DNA from: Acidobacteriota bacterium
GTDB taxonomy: Bacteria > Acidobacteriota > Thermoanaerobaculia > UBA5066
DNA: 64,000 bases
Direction of reading: 5' to 3'
Assembly: GCA_016716715.1 (NCBI GenBank)
Contig: JADJVE010000004.1
Location: 248,001 to 312,000, forward strand
The position numbers and the translations under genes are program-made. The notes below the pieces were generated by a model that ran no database searches, was not told where the DNA came from, and saw only the letters and a program-made list of their open reading frames with translations. Below are positions 15,004 through 24,994 of the stretch, piece by piece. The stretch's first letter is position 1, and every line of letters begins with the position of its first letter.

Positions 15004-17841
15004 TCACCGCCCCGGCGCTCCACCGGGCGCCGGGCCCGTGACGAGCCCGCGCTGATTCCGGGTCACCGACGGCGGCGTCCGCGTCACCTCGACGAGGATC
15101 GCCTCGAGGCGCGCGAGGCGCGCGTTCAGGTCGACGATCTCCCGGCGGCTCTTCTGCACCTCGTTCAGGAGCATCGCGTTCACGAGGTGGTACCGGACGG
15201 TCTCCGGCTGGCTGTCCTTCCAGACGACGAGGTCCGGCGCGATCTGCGCAACCTCCTCCGCGATGAGCCCGTACTGACGCGTCCGCGTCTCGTCGAGGTC
15301 GGCCCTGTAGAGAAACGACACGGGCCGCAGCTTCATGACGACGTCGCTGTCGCCCGCCATGTCCTGGATGTCGTCCTTGTAACGGCGCGACGAGGTGATC
15401 GTCCCGAGCTTGCCGGCGCCGTCGACGTACACCGCGGCCCCGCCGGCCACCGTGGAGCCAAACACGCCGGCCAGATACGCGTTCTTGTGGGTCCCCGGTG
15501 TGCCGACGCGGATCGTGCCCGACTCGCTCCCGGCGACGTCCGCGCCGATGAGGATCTCGTCGTTCCCCGAGGTGAGACTGATCCCGGCGCCCCAACCGAG
15601 GAGGATGTTGTACGCACCCTTAACGAGGGTGGTTCCCGCCACGCTCCCCAAGGCGACGTTTCCGTCCCCGGCGCCGGAACTTGCGTTCACCTGAAAGAGT
15701 GCGCCCCGTCCCATCGCGACGTTGTCGGACGCGTCGATCGCCTGGCCGAGAGCCCCGGTGCCGACCGCGACGTTCGAGCCGCCCGACACGTTGTCGTTCA
15801 GGGCGTTCACGCCGACGCCGACGTTTCCCGAACCTCCCAGGTTCGAGCGGAGCGCGGTCGCCCCGAGGGCCGTGTTGTTGATTCCGGTCGTATTCGTGGA
15901 GAGCGCGCCCGATCCGACTCCCGTGTTCGAGGCGCCAGAGGTCGTCGCCGTCAGGGCCCGTGAGCCGAGGCCCGTGTTCGCGTCGCCGGTCGTCACCGAA
16001 GCGAGGGCCTTCCAGCCGATGCCCGTGTTGCCGGTCGCGGCGCCTGCGTCGAGCGTGAAGTTGCCCGAGTCGCCTCCCAGGAAGGTGTTCGCGCCGCCGT
16101 AGGCGTGGAGGAAGCGCGAGGCCGCGAACGTCACGACGCCCGCCGTCCCGCCGACGGCCGTAGCCGGGAGGCCGAGGTTGTATCCGACGGAGACGGAACC
16201 GTCGAACGTGCCGGCTGTCCCGCCCCCGGCGGCAAAAGCTTTCACCGGACCGTTCACGTCGAGCGTCCCGGCGGCCGGGTTGCTCTTGTTGATCCCGATG
16301 CCGCCCGAGGCGCGGACCAGAAACTGATTGGGGCCCGTGGAGACGAAATCCGCATCCTGGGAGTCGGCCCAGACGAACGAACCTTCGTCTCCGTTCGCAT
16401 CACCGGATTCCGTGTACCGACGGGTCTTCGCGCGGCGGCCGGCCGCGAAGCTGTAGTCGCCTCCGGCGATGTTCGAGTATCCGCCGGGAACCGCGGCGTA
16501 GGCCCCGGCCGCCCAGTTGCCCTTCCCGCCGCCGATGAACGCCCAGTCGGCGGGCGAGGGCCTCGATCCATCGCCGACAGAGTTCAATGTCCCGCCTGCC
16601 ACCGCACTCCACTGGCCGGCGACGAGGTTGTTACACCCCCCGGCGATCGAACCACACGTCGCGGCGACCAGAACCGTGTTGCTGGCCCCGCCTCCGATCA
16701 CCGACGCGCCGCCGAGCGCCTTGTTCCCGCTGCCCCCGGCGACCGTGGCGCTCGCCGTGAGGCTGCTGCCCGCGAGGCTGCTGCCCGCGACGTTGTACGC
16801 ACCGCCTCCAATCGACCCAAGGTGGCTCTCCACCCGATTCGAGCCATACGCGTCGCCCGGCAAATCTGTGTAGAGCACGCCGCCTCCGGCGATCGTGGCC
16901 GCTCCGACGCCGGCCGCGACGCTGTTCAAAGGGCTCCCGGCGATCACGTTCGATCCGTAAACGTTGATCGCGGTCGTCGCGTGAAGCGGCTCGTACCGCG
17001 CGATGCGCTCGCCGTTCACCTTGAGCTCCAGCGCCTGGTTGTCCGTCGTGCCGAGGAAGTTCGTACCCGGCGTCGTGGCGGCGTTGCCCGTCAGCGCCCA
17101 GCCGTCGGGCCCGGGCGGGCCCGGCGGCCCGATCGGCCCCGTCGGTCCGGCGGGTCCCTGTGCCCCCGCTGCCGCGATCGTGAGCGTGTTGCCCGACGGC
17201 GTGAGCGTCACGTTCGTGCCCGCCGCGAGCGTGACGTCACCGTTGAGCGTGTTCAGGCTCGTGACCGTCGGCGTCGGCGCGTAGTAGCCGTTCACGTCCA
17301 GGATCACGTCCCCGCCCGAGACGCCCAGTGCCATCGAGATCCCGCCCGAGACGCTGATCGGCACCACCGCCGCGTTGACGATCACGTCGTTCCCGAGGAA
17401 GTTCAGCGTCGACACCGGAGGGAACGCCCCGCCCTGCGGGTACAGCGTCAGGAAACCGGGGCCGGTCGGGTGCACGACCACGGCGTTCAGCGACAGCGCC
17501 TGCGCGCTCGCCGGGATGCCGCAGACGCCCGTGACCGTGTAGCTGCGCACCGTGGCCGGAGGCAGGAACCCGCCCGTCAACGGCGCGTTGCCCCGCGTGT
17601 CGATCACACGGCACGGCGGCAGCGCGATGAACGGCAGCGCCGTGGGGCCGCCCGCCAGCGCCGCCCGGCCCGCGAGGGCCTCACGCCCCGGCTCGGCCGA
17701 AGGCTGCCGCCAGTAGGGAGGCGCCTCCCAGTGGCGTACGGGCGGGTCGCCCTCTCCCCCTTCCCCCACCGACCAACCGGCCCCGAATGCCCTCAGACTC
17801 GCCACCAGGGCGATCGCCACCGCCATCCCGACCTTCCGCAT
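15004..17841 (-). CDS. Secreted modular protein: collagen-like, YadA-head-like repeats, S74 chaperone tail
   Basis: A 945-residue exported protein. After the signal peptide (about 1-20), residues about 70-190 form a domain with CRVIDTRGNAPLTGGFLPPA and GGDVILDVNGYYAP, common in acidobacterial surface proteins. A short collagen-like tract (GPAGPTGPIGPPGPPGPDG) follows. Residues about 330-800 contain degenerate 14-16 residue repeats such as NVAVGTGALG, NTGLGSRALTATTSGAS and AVAGGTLNSVGDG, resembling the left-handed beta-roll of trimeric adhesin heads. The last 130 residues are a peptidase S74 domain: SSRRYKDDIQDM, with Ser and Lys five apart as in the endosialidase Ser911/Lys916 pair, then QYGLIAEEVAQIAPDLVV. 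S74 domains trimerise fibres and cleave themselves off. A C-terminal coiled coil follows. Confidence 0.8.
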   Translation of the reverse strand: MRKVGMAVAIALVASLRAFGAGWSVGEGGEGDPPVRHWEAPPYWRQPSAEPGREALAGRAALAGGPTALPFIALPPCRVIDTRGNAPLTGGFLPPATVRSYTVTGVCGIPASAQALSLNAVVVHPTGPGFLTLYPQGGAFPPVSTLNFLGNDVIVNAAVVPISVSGGISMALGVSGGDVILDVNGYYAPTPTVTSLNTLNGDVTLAAGTNVTLTPSGNTLTIAAAGAQGPAGPTGPIGPPGPPGPDGWALTGNAATTPGTNFLGTTDNQALELKVNGERIARYEPLHATTAINVYGSNVIAGSPLNSVAAGVGAATIAGGGVLYTDLPGDAYGSNRVESHLGSIGGGAYNVAGSSLAGSSLTASATVAGGSGNKALGGASVIGGGASNTVLVAATCGSIAGGCNNLVAGQWSAVAGGTLNSVGDGSRPSPADWAFIGGGKGNWAAGAYAAVPGGYSNIAGGDYSFAAGRRAKTRRYTESGDANGDEGSFVWADSQDADFVSTGPNQFLVRASGGIGINKSNPAAGTLDVNGPVKAFAAGGGTAGTFDGSVSVGYNLGLPATAVGGTAGVVTFAASRFLHAYGGANTFLGGDSGNFTLDAGAATGNTGIGWKALASVTTGDANTGLGSRALTATTSGASNTGVGSGALSTNTTGINNTALGATALRSNLGGSGNVGVGVNALNDNVSGGSNVAVGTGALGQAIDASDNVAMGRGALFQVNASSGAGDGNVALGSVAGTTLVKGAYNILLGWGAGISLTSGNDEILIGADVAGSESGTIRVGTPGTHKNAYLAGVFGSTVAGGAAVYVDGAGKLGTITSSRRYKDDIQDMAGDSDVVMKLRPVSFLYRADLDETRTRQYGLIAEEVAQIAPDLVVWKDSQPETVRYHLVNAMLLNEVQKSRREIVDLNARLARLEAILVEVTRTPPSVTRNQRGLVTGPAPGGAPGR

Positions 17842-17886
17842 GGGTGTCCCCCTGACACTTCAAGCGCGGAAGGGGCGGATTTCCCC

Positions 17887-20505
17887 TCAGACGGCCGGAG
17901 GAAGCTGGGGTCCCGTGTTCCCAGTCGAGGCCGCTCGCGGGATCTGGACGTGGAACGCCGTGCCTTTGCCGGGCTGGCTTTCCACGGTGATCGTGCCGCC
18001 GTGGAGCTCGACGTAGGCCTTCGCGAGGGCCAGTCCGATCCCCATGCCGCGGTACGCGCGCGTGGCCGAGCCGTCCACCTGCCGGAAGCGCTCGAAGATG
18101 TACGGGAGGTCCTTCGCGTCGACACCGACGCCGTTGTCGACGACCGAGAACGCGACGCCCGCGTCGCCGGCGGACGCTTCCACGCGGATGCGCCCGCCTT
18201 TCGGCGTGAACTTCACGGCATTGTGGACGAGGTTCCAGAGGACCTGCCGCATCCGCATGGGGTCGAGGCGCACCGGCGTCGGCTCCGCGGGAGTCTCCAC
18301 GGACATCGCGATGCCCTTCGCCTCCGCCATGACGGATACCGGCTCCACCGCGCCCGCGACGAGCGGCCCAAGGTCGACGACCTCGGGCTCGAGGCGCGTG
18401 CGGCCCTCTTCGTAGCGCGAGAGGTCGAGAAGGTCCGAAATGAGCGCGAGCAGGAACTGCGCCGAGCGGTTGATCTGGTCGACCGCGATCTTGACGGTCT
18501 CCTTGTCGGGCCGGTCCTCCGCGAGGACCTCGCTCCAGCCGAGGATGGCGGTGAGCGGCGTCCGCAGCTCGTGGTTCACGTTCTGGAGGAAGTAGTCGCG
18601 GTTCCGCTGGGCGTCGCGCAGGCGCTCGTAGCTCTTCTGGAGCTCCTCGTAGAGCCGCGCGTTGCGCAGGAGCAGGGCGGCCTGGTCCGCGTAGCCCTCG
18701 ATCGCGGCCTGGTCCTCGGCGTCGAAGCCGCCGGGCTTGTCCGCCACACCGAGGACGCCGAGGATCCCCGATTCGGCCTTCAGCGGCGCGAGCACGTAGT
18801 TCTGGCGGACGTCCAACCGCGCGACGAACGCCCGCGACAGGCGCGGGTCGCTCAGATCGTTCCCGGAGACCGTCTCGCCGGTGCGGAAGACGATTACCGC
18901 GAGGGTGGGATCGTCGAGGCCGGCGCGCACGCCGCGCAGCGCGTCCTCGGGGATGCCGTAGCCGGGCGGGGCTCCGACCAGGGTCCGCGTGTCCGGGTCC
19001 CACAGAACGAGCCACGCCTTCGTCGCGCCGACGAGCTGCGCGATCTGCCGGGCGAGCTGGGCCAGCGTCTCGTCCGGCCGCGTCATGAGCGCCGCGGTCT
19101 GCGCGAGGCGATGGACGCCGTCCATGGACGCCATCCGCCAGCGCATGCGGCGCTCGAGGTTCCGGAGCGCGCGCGCGAGGCGGCCGACCTCGTCGGCGCG
19201 GCCGAGGCCCGGAGCGTCGCCCATCGGCCGGCCCGCGGCGAGCGCGTCCGCCGCGCGCGCGACGCGCCGCACCGGGGCGAGAGCGCCGCTGGTCACGGCG
19301 ACGAGGCCCGCCGCGAGAGCGAGAATGACGGCGAGGTAGAGGAGCCGCAGCTCTGCGCGGTGCCTGCGGCCCGCCGCGAAGATCGGGTCCAGCTGGGCGC
19401 GGACCCCCCTTTCGAGCGCGGAGCGCGGCGAGACCTTCACGTAGATCCAGCGCGGCTCGGAAAGGCGGCGCACCGCGACGAGAAAGCGACGGCCCGCGAT
19501 CTCGGCCTCGCGGTCCGCGGCGCCGCTCTTCCGGACGGTGTCGCCGAGGGCGCGGAGATCGGCGTCCGCGACGCGGCCGGGGGGCGCCGCGAGGAGCAGC
19601 GCCCCGTCTTCCGAAAAGAGGATCTCCGCGTCGTCGGGCCGCGTCGGATCCGGCGGCGACTCGAACAGGCGCGTGAAGACCCAGTCAACTCCGACCTCGG
19701 CCAGGGGCCGTCCGTCGCCTCCGCGCACGAGCGTCGCCGCCGTCACGATCTTCCCGGACTGCCCGAAGAGGTCGTCGTAGACGGCGGACCACGCGACCGG
19801 CGCGGGGCCCTCCGGCGCCGGAGCGGCGGCGAGCGCGCGCGTATCTTCGGAGGGGAACGTGAAATCCGGCTCGACGACGTTCGCGCCGCTCACCCGCAGC
19901 GGCCGCCCCGGAACCGCGCGCAGGACGCCCGACGCCGTCCGCACGGCGATCGCCGAGACGTCGACCGGCCCGAGGCCGAGGCCGACGAACGGCGCCTCGA
20001 GACGGCGGGTCGCGGCAAGGTCGCGGCGCGTCTGGGCGGTCAGGCCGGCCTTGCGGCTCACCATCGCGATGCTGACGCCGGGGCGCGCCGACCTGAGGGG
20101 GCCGCCCGGCTCGTCCAGGAGCTCCTCCGCGGGCCGGTCGGGATCGGGCCCCGCCTCGAGGGCGCGCGCCGTTTCGACGCCCGCCCGGCGGACCATCGTC
20201 TCGAGTTTCCGCGCGAAGTCGCCGATCGCCCGCGCGGCGGCGTCGGCCTCGTCGTGGAGGACATGCGCCTCCTGCCGGTGGGCGTCCGCGAGGAGCGTGT
20301 CGAGAAGCTCCTGCTCGTTCCGCCCCCTCTGGCGGTCGACGACGATCCAGTAGACGAGCGCCGGCAGGACGGCAACCGGGAGGAGATACAGGACGAGCCG
20401 CGCCCCGAGCGAGCGCCGAGGGTTCCACGTGGCGCCGGCCCCGTGCGCCTCCTCGCGGGCGGGAAGATCGCCCGAGTCCTCGATTTCCGGCTTCTCCGCG
20501 TTCAC
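17887..20505 (-). CDS. Membrane sensor histidine kinase (sensor-HAMP-GAF-HisKA-HATPase)
   Basis: An 872-residue kinase. A first membrane helix lies at about 35-56. A large periplasmic sensor (about 57-380, probably a dCache-type fold) ends at a second helix (LYLAVILALAAGLVAVTSGA). A HAMP linker follows (LAPVRRVARAADALAAG), then a GAF domain (about 470-610), HisKA with phospho-acceptor His in VNHELRTPL (about 645), and an ATPase with N-box LVHNAVKFTPKGG, G1 VVDNGVGVD and G2 GMGIGLALAKAYVELHGG. There is no receiver domain and no response regulator gene nearby, so its partner lies elsewhere. It is 15 bases after the efflux permease gene and probably shares its transcript. Confidence 0.9.
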   Translation of the reverse strand: MNAEKPEIEDSGDLPAREEAHGAGATWNPRRSLGARLVLYLLPVAVLPALVYWIVVDRQRGRNEQELLDTLLADAHRQEAHVLHDEADAAARAIGDFARKLETMVRRAGVETARALEAGPDPDRPAEELLDEPGGPLRSARPGVSIAMVSRKAGLTAQTRRDLAATRRLEAPFVGLGLGPVDVSAIAVRTASGVLRAVPGRPLRVSGANVVEPDFTFPSEDTRALAAAPAPEGPAPVAWSAVYDDLFGQSGKIVTAATLVRGGDGRPLAEVGVDWVFTRLFESPPDPTRPDDAEILFSEDGALLLAAPPGRVADADLRALGDTVRKSGAADREAEIAGRRFLVAVRRLSEPRWIYVKVSPRSALERGVRAQLDPIFAAGRRHRAELRLLYLAVILALAAGLVAVTSGALAPVRRVARAADALAAGRPMGDAPGLGRADEVGRLARALRNLERRMRWRMASMDGVHRLAQTAALMTRPDETLAQLARQIAQLVGATKAWLVLWDPDTRTLVGAPPGYGIPEDALRGVRAGLDDPTLAVIVFRTGETVSGNDLSDPRLSRAFVARLDVRQNYVLAPLKAESGILGVLGVADKPGGFDAEDQAAIEGYADQAALLLRNARLYEELQKSYERLRDAQRNRDYFLQNVNHELRTPLTAILGWSEVLAEDRPDKETVKIAVDQINRSAQFLLALISDLLDLSRYEEGRTRLEPEVVDLGPLVAGAVEPVSVMAEAKGIAMSVETPAEPTPVRLDPMRMRQVLWNLVHNAVKFTPKGGRIRVEASAGDAGVAFSVVDNGVGVDAKDLPYIFERFRQVDGSATRAYRGMGIGLALAKAYVELHGGTITVESQPGKGTAFHVQIPRAASTGNTGPQLPPAV

Positions 20506-20520
20506 CCGGGAAGGTTAACG

Positions 20521-21743
<1,223 letters not shown>

Positions 21744-21747
<4 letters not shown>

Positions 21748-22475
21748 GCGGGTTTCCCTCCGGCGGCGCGCTTGCGGTCCTTCACGGCCACGTCGCTCAG
21801 GACCTTGCCGTCGCGAAACGTGACGATGCGCCGGGCGAACTGCGCGATGTCGGGCTCGTGCGTGATGAGGATGACGGTCTTCCCTTCGTCGTTCAAAGCC
21901 TGGAAGATCGCCATGACCTCCTCGGACGTCCTCGAATCGAGGTTGCCGGTCGGCTCGTCCGCGAGGAGGATCGCGGGCTCGTTCACGAGGCTCCGCGCGA
22001 TGGCGACCCGCTGCTGCTGCCCCCCCGAGAGCTGCGCCGACGTGTGGTCCCAGCGGTCCTTGAGGCCCACGCGCTCGAGGCAGCGCATCGCCTGCGCGCG
22101 CGACGCCTCGTCCGTGAGCTTCGACTTCTTCGAGTAGAGGAGCGGAAGCTCCACGTTCTCGAGCGCCGACGTGCGCGACAGGAGGTTGAAGTTCTGGAAG
22201 ACGAAACCGATCTTGTCGTTCCGGATCTCGGCGCGCGCGTCGCGACCGAGTGACGAGACGTCGACGCCCTCGAGGACGTAACGGCCGCCCGTCGGCCGGT
22301 CGAGGCAGCCGACGATGTTCATGAACGTCGACTTCCCCGAGCCCGACGGGCCCATGACGGCGAGGAACTCTCCGGCCTCGACCGCGAGCGTCACGCCGTC
22401 GAGGGCGCGCACCTCGGTCTCACCCATCTGGTAGACGCGCGTGAGGTTCTCGAGCTCGAGGACGGGAGGCGCCAC
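21744..22475 (-). CDS. MacB-type ABC transporter ATP-binding protein
   Basis: A 243-residue ATPase powering the exporter. Walker A is GPSGSGKST, the signature is LSGGQQQRVAIARSL, Walker B ILLADEPTGNLDS, and the switch His is in ILITHEPDIAQ. GEFLAVMGPSGSGKSTFMNI and QMGETEVRALDGV are typical of the LolD/MacB group. GTG 22475 lies 14 bases after the membrane fusion protein stop; the longer open frame upstream overlaps that gene. In this operon ATPase and permease are separate polypeptides, unlike E. coli MacB, where they are fused. Confidence 0.9.
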
Positions 22476-22489
22476 GGCCGGCCGCCCGC

Positions 22490-23857
22490 TCAGAAGGGCC
22501 GCCGCCCGCCGCCGCCCGGGCCGCCGCCCCCTGCGGGGCTTCCGGAGCCGGAGCTGCTCGCGCGCGCGGTGGCGAGACCGAGGATGATCTCGTCGCCTTC
22601 CTTGACGTCGGCGCTTTCGATCGCCGTCATGTTGCCGTCCGTGATGAGCGTCCGGACCGTGACGGCCTTGAGCTTGCCCTTGCCGTTCGGAACCTCGACG
22701 TAGAGCGTGCCGGAGCGCGAGGCCGCGGGACGGCCGGCGCCGCCTGCCCCGCCCGACCACGCGCCGCGGCCTCCGCCGCCTCCCGGTCCGCCGCGGCCAC
22801 CAGCGCCCCGGCTGCCGGCCTGCGGTGCGCCCGTTTGCGGAGCGGGGGCCCCCGTGGCTGCCGAGGACGACGCGGGGGCCGGCGCTGCCGAGGAGGCCGC
22901 GCCCGCCGTGACGCCCTTGGTCTTGTCGGCGCCCGCGACGTCCGCGGGATCGGGCCGGAAACGCAGCGCCGCGTTCGGGACGCGCAGGACGTCGCGGCGG
23001 GCGTCGACGGGAATCTGGACGTTGGCCGTCATGCCGGGCTTGAGCTTCAGGTCCTGGTTCGGCACGTCGAGGATGACGGGGTACGTCACGACGTTCTGGA
23101 CGGTCTGGGGCGAGAGGCGGATCTGCGAGACGGAGCCCTTGAACGACTGCTCGGGAAACGCGTCCACGGAGAAGCTCGCGACCTGCTCCACGCGCACGCG
23201 GCCGACGTCGGCTTCGTCGATGTTCGTGAGGACCTGCATCTTCGTGAGGTCCTGCGCGATCGTGAAGATGACGGGCGCCTGGAAGGAAGCCGCGACCGTC
23301 TGGCCGACGTCGTACTGGCGGTCCACGACGACGCCGTCGATCGGCGACGCGATCTTCGCGTACGAGAGGTTCGTGAGCGCCTGCTTGAGCGACGCCTCGC
23401 TCTGCGCGACGGCCGCGGCCGCCGCGTCGCGGTTCGTCTGGGCCGCGTCGAGCTCGGACTGCGCGAGGAGCTGCTGCTTCGTGAGGTTTTTCGCGCGCGT
23501 GAGGGAGAGCTCGGTGTTCCTGAGCTCCACCTTCGCCTTGTCGAGGTCGGCGCGCCGCTGCTCGACGCTGACCAGGAACGGCGTCGGGTCGAGCTCGGCC
23601 AGCAGCTGGCCCTTCTTCACCGTCGAATTGAAGTCGACGTAGAGCTTCGCGATGATGCCGGAAACCTGGCTGCCGACCTTGACGGTCGTGACGGCGGACA
23701 GGCTGCCCGTGGCCGTCACGGTCGAGACGACGTCGCCCTTGTCGAGCTTCGCTTTCCGGTACTTCGGCTCCGCGGAGCCCTTGCGGGCGACCACGAACCA
23801 GGCGCCTCCCGCGATCACGACGACGGCCGCGAGCACGGCCAGGATTCTGTTCTTCAT
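22490..23857 (-). CDS. Periplasmic membrane fusion protein (MacA/HlyD family)
   Basis: A 455-residue adaptor of a tripartite efflux system. The N-terminal membrane anchor (ILAVLAAVVVIAGGAWFVVA) is followed by a barrel-sandwich lipoyl half (VGSQVSGIIAKLYVDFNSTV, then KKGQLLAELDPTPF), a coiled-coil hairpin (about 100-170), the second lipoyl half (IASPIDGVVVDRQYDVGQTV) and beta-barrel domains. A Gly/Ala/Pro-rich insert of about 80 residues (about 335-400) interrupts the C-terminal membrane-proximal domain, and the tail is Gly-rich (PAGGGGPGGGGRRPF). Both are longer than in MacA. ATG 23857 starts the membrane anchor; longer in-frame starts are not supported. Confidence 0.88.
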   Translation of the reverse strand: MKNRILAVLAAVVVIAGGAWFVVARKGSAEPKYRKAKLDKGDVVSTVTATGSLSAVTTVKVGSQVSGIIAKLYVDFNSTVKKGQLLAELDPTPFLVSVEQRRADLDKAKVELRNTELSLTRAKNLTKQQLLAQSELDAAQTNRDAAAAAVAQSEASLKQALTNLSYAKIASPIDGVVVDRQYDVGQTVAASFQAPVIFTIAQDLTKMQVLTNIDEADVGRVRVEQVASFSVDAFPEQSFKGSVSQIRLSPQTVQNVVTYPVILDVPNQDLKLKPGMTANVQIPVDARRDVLRVPNAALRFRPDPADVAGADKTKGVTAGAASSAAPAPASSSAATGAPAPQTGAPQAGSRGAGGRGGPGGGGGRGAWSGGAGGAGRPAASRSGTLYVEVPNGKGKLKAVTVRTLITDGNMTAIESADVKEGDEIILGLATARASSSGSGSPAGGGGPGGGGRRPF

Positions 23858-23912
23858 GCAGTCCTCAAACGGCGTTGGACGCCGGGAATCACCAAGGGGT
23901 TGACCGGAGCGT

Positions 23913-24956
23913 TCAGAAAGATGCCGCCAGACCCAGCTGGAACGCCTTGACGGTGCCCGAACCGGCGAGCGTCCGCAGGTGCCTCGCACTGTACTCGATC
24001 GAGGCCGAAATGCCCTTCACCGGGACCCAGACGGCCCCGGGCATGTGGATCTCCTCGACCGCCCCGGCTCCGAGGTAGTGCCAGCGCGACCAGGTGTAGC
24101 GCCAGGTCACGGACGGGAACTCGGCCTTGAGGCCCGCGAGGACCGAACGGGAGTCGTCGTAGCCGTAGCGGCACGGGGCGCCCGGCGCGCAGGGCCGGCC
24201 CGAACTCCGCCAGAAACCCTCCACGAAGAGAGAGAGCGGCCCGAACGCGACCGTGAGGTCGGCCGCGAAGTCGCTCCTCCGGAACTCGTCCGAGCCGTCC
24301 TTCGGGACGAGCCGCGCCGTCGCGGCCGAGACGCCGGGCCTGACCCACCAGAGGACCTTGCTCAACGTGTACGAGGTCCGGGCGGAGAGGCCGTCGCGCA
24401 GGACCCGCGCCTCATCGGACTCGACGTCGCGCCCCTCCTCCTCCCAGCCCACGTGGTCGTTCTCGCCGATGAAGGCCGCCGACCACCCGAGCGTGTCGAG
24501 GCCCCAGCGCGCCTCGCCGTCCAGCTGCGCGCCCCAGCCGGGGTTGCGCGTGACGCCATTGAGCGAGAAGAGGGTCCCCGGGAACGTCTCGTCGGGAAGG
24601 CCGACGAGGGGCGCGACCTTGCCCACCCGGACGCCGCCCGCGGGGGTTCGCACCGCCACCCAGCCTTCCTCGAGCCAGAAGCTGCCGGCAAAATAAGGCC
24701 GGAAGGTCCCCTCCGTCGCGCGGGCCTCGGCGTGCGCCGAGAAGGCGCCTCGGGTCCAGTCCGCCGTCACGCCGGCCCAGTAGAGCTCGGCGACGCGCGT
24801 GTCGCGGTTCTCGAGCGGCTCGTAGTCGTGGAGCACGGCCTCGAAGCGGAACTTCGGCAGGGACGCGCCGTCCTTCGGGGGGTCATCCGCGGCCGCGGAG
24901 GCCGCCGGGAGACCGACGAGGACGGCCGCGAGCGCGGCGAGGAGGAGACCTTTCAA
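23913..24956 (-). CDS. Outer-membrane beta-barrel (phosphate-selective porin-like) protein
   Basis: A 347-residue protein with a signal peptide (LLLAALAAVLVGLPAASAAA) and alternating-residue beta strands. It ends in AFQLGLAASF with a C-terminal Phe, the outer-membrane assembly signal. GWVAVRTPAGGVRVGKVAPL resembles the porin OprP/OprO group. No ATG or GTG start fits; TTG 24956 puts the signal peptide correctly and lies 11 bases after a TAATAT box. It is first in the operon with the MacA/MacB-like genes, so it may be the outer-membrane partner, though it is not a TolC homologue by sequence. The barrel identity is firm; the exact family is less sure. Confidence 0.7.
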   Translation of the reverse strand: MKGLLLAALAAVLVGLPAASAAADDPPKDGASLPKFRFEAVLHDYEPLENRDTRVAELYWAGVTADWTRGAFSAHAEARATEGTFRPYFAGSFWLEEGWVAVRTPAGGVRVGKVAPLVGLPDETFPGTLFSLNGVTRNPGWGAQLDGEARWGLDTLGWSAAFIGENDHVGWEEEGRDVESDEARVLRDGLSARTSYTLSKVLWWVRPGVSAATARLVPKDGSDEFRRSDFAADLTVAFGPLSLFVEGFWRSSGRPCAPGAPCRYGYDDSRSVLAGLKAEFPSVTWRYTWSRWHYLGAGAVEEIHMPGAVWVPVKGISASIEYSARHLRTLAGSGTVKAFQLGLAASF

Positions 24957-24967
24957 GACAGCCGCGT

Positions 24968-24973
24968 ATATTA
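24968..24973. promoter_or_regulatory. Shared divergent AT-rich promoter between porin and M16 genes
   Basis: The only AT-rich bases in the divergent spacer are GTATATTAC. On the minus strand they give TAATAT, 11 bases before the porin TTG. On the plus strand TATATT could serve the protease operon. One short element therefore probably carries both -10 boxes. Confidence 0.4.
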
Positions 24974-24994
24974 CGGGGCCCGCGAGCGGCGGGA

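Noticed and set aside
15600..16900. Possible CRISPR or DNA tandem array in the S74 protein gene
   Set aside because: The similarity is in short protein repeats with variable length and spacing; the DNA has no constant repeat plus unique spacer structure.
17100..17160. GGC-rich tract as a separate DNA repeat or G-quadruplex element
   Set aside because: It simply encodes the collagen-like Gly-X-Y stretch of the secreted protein.
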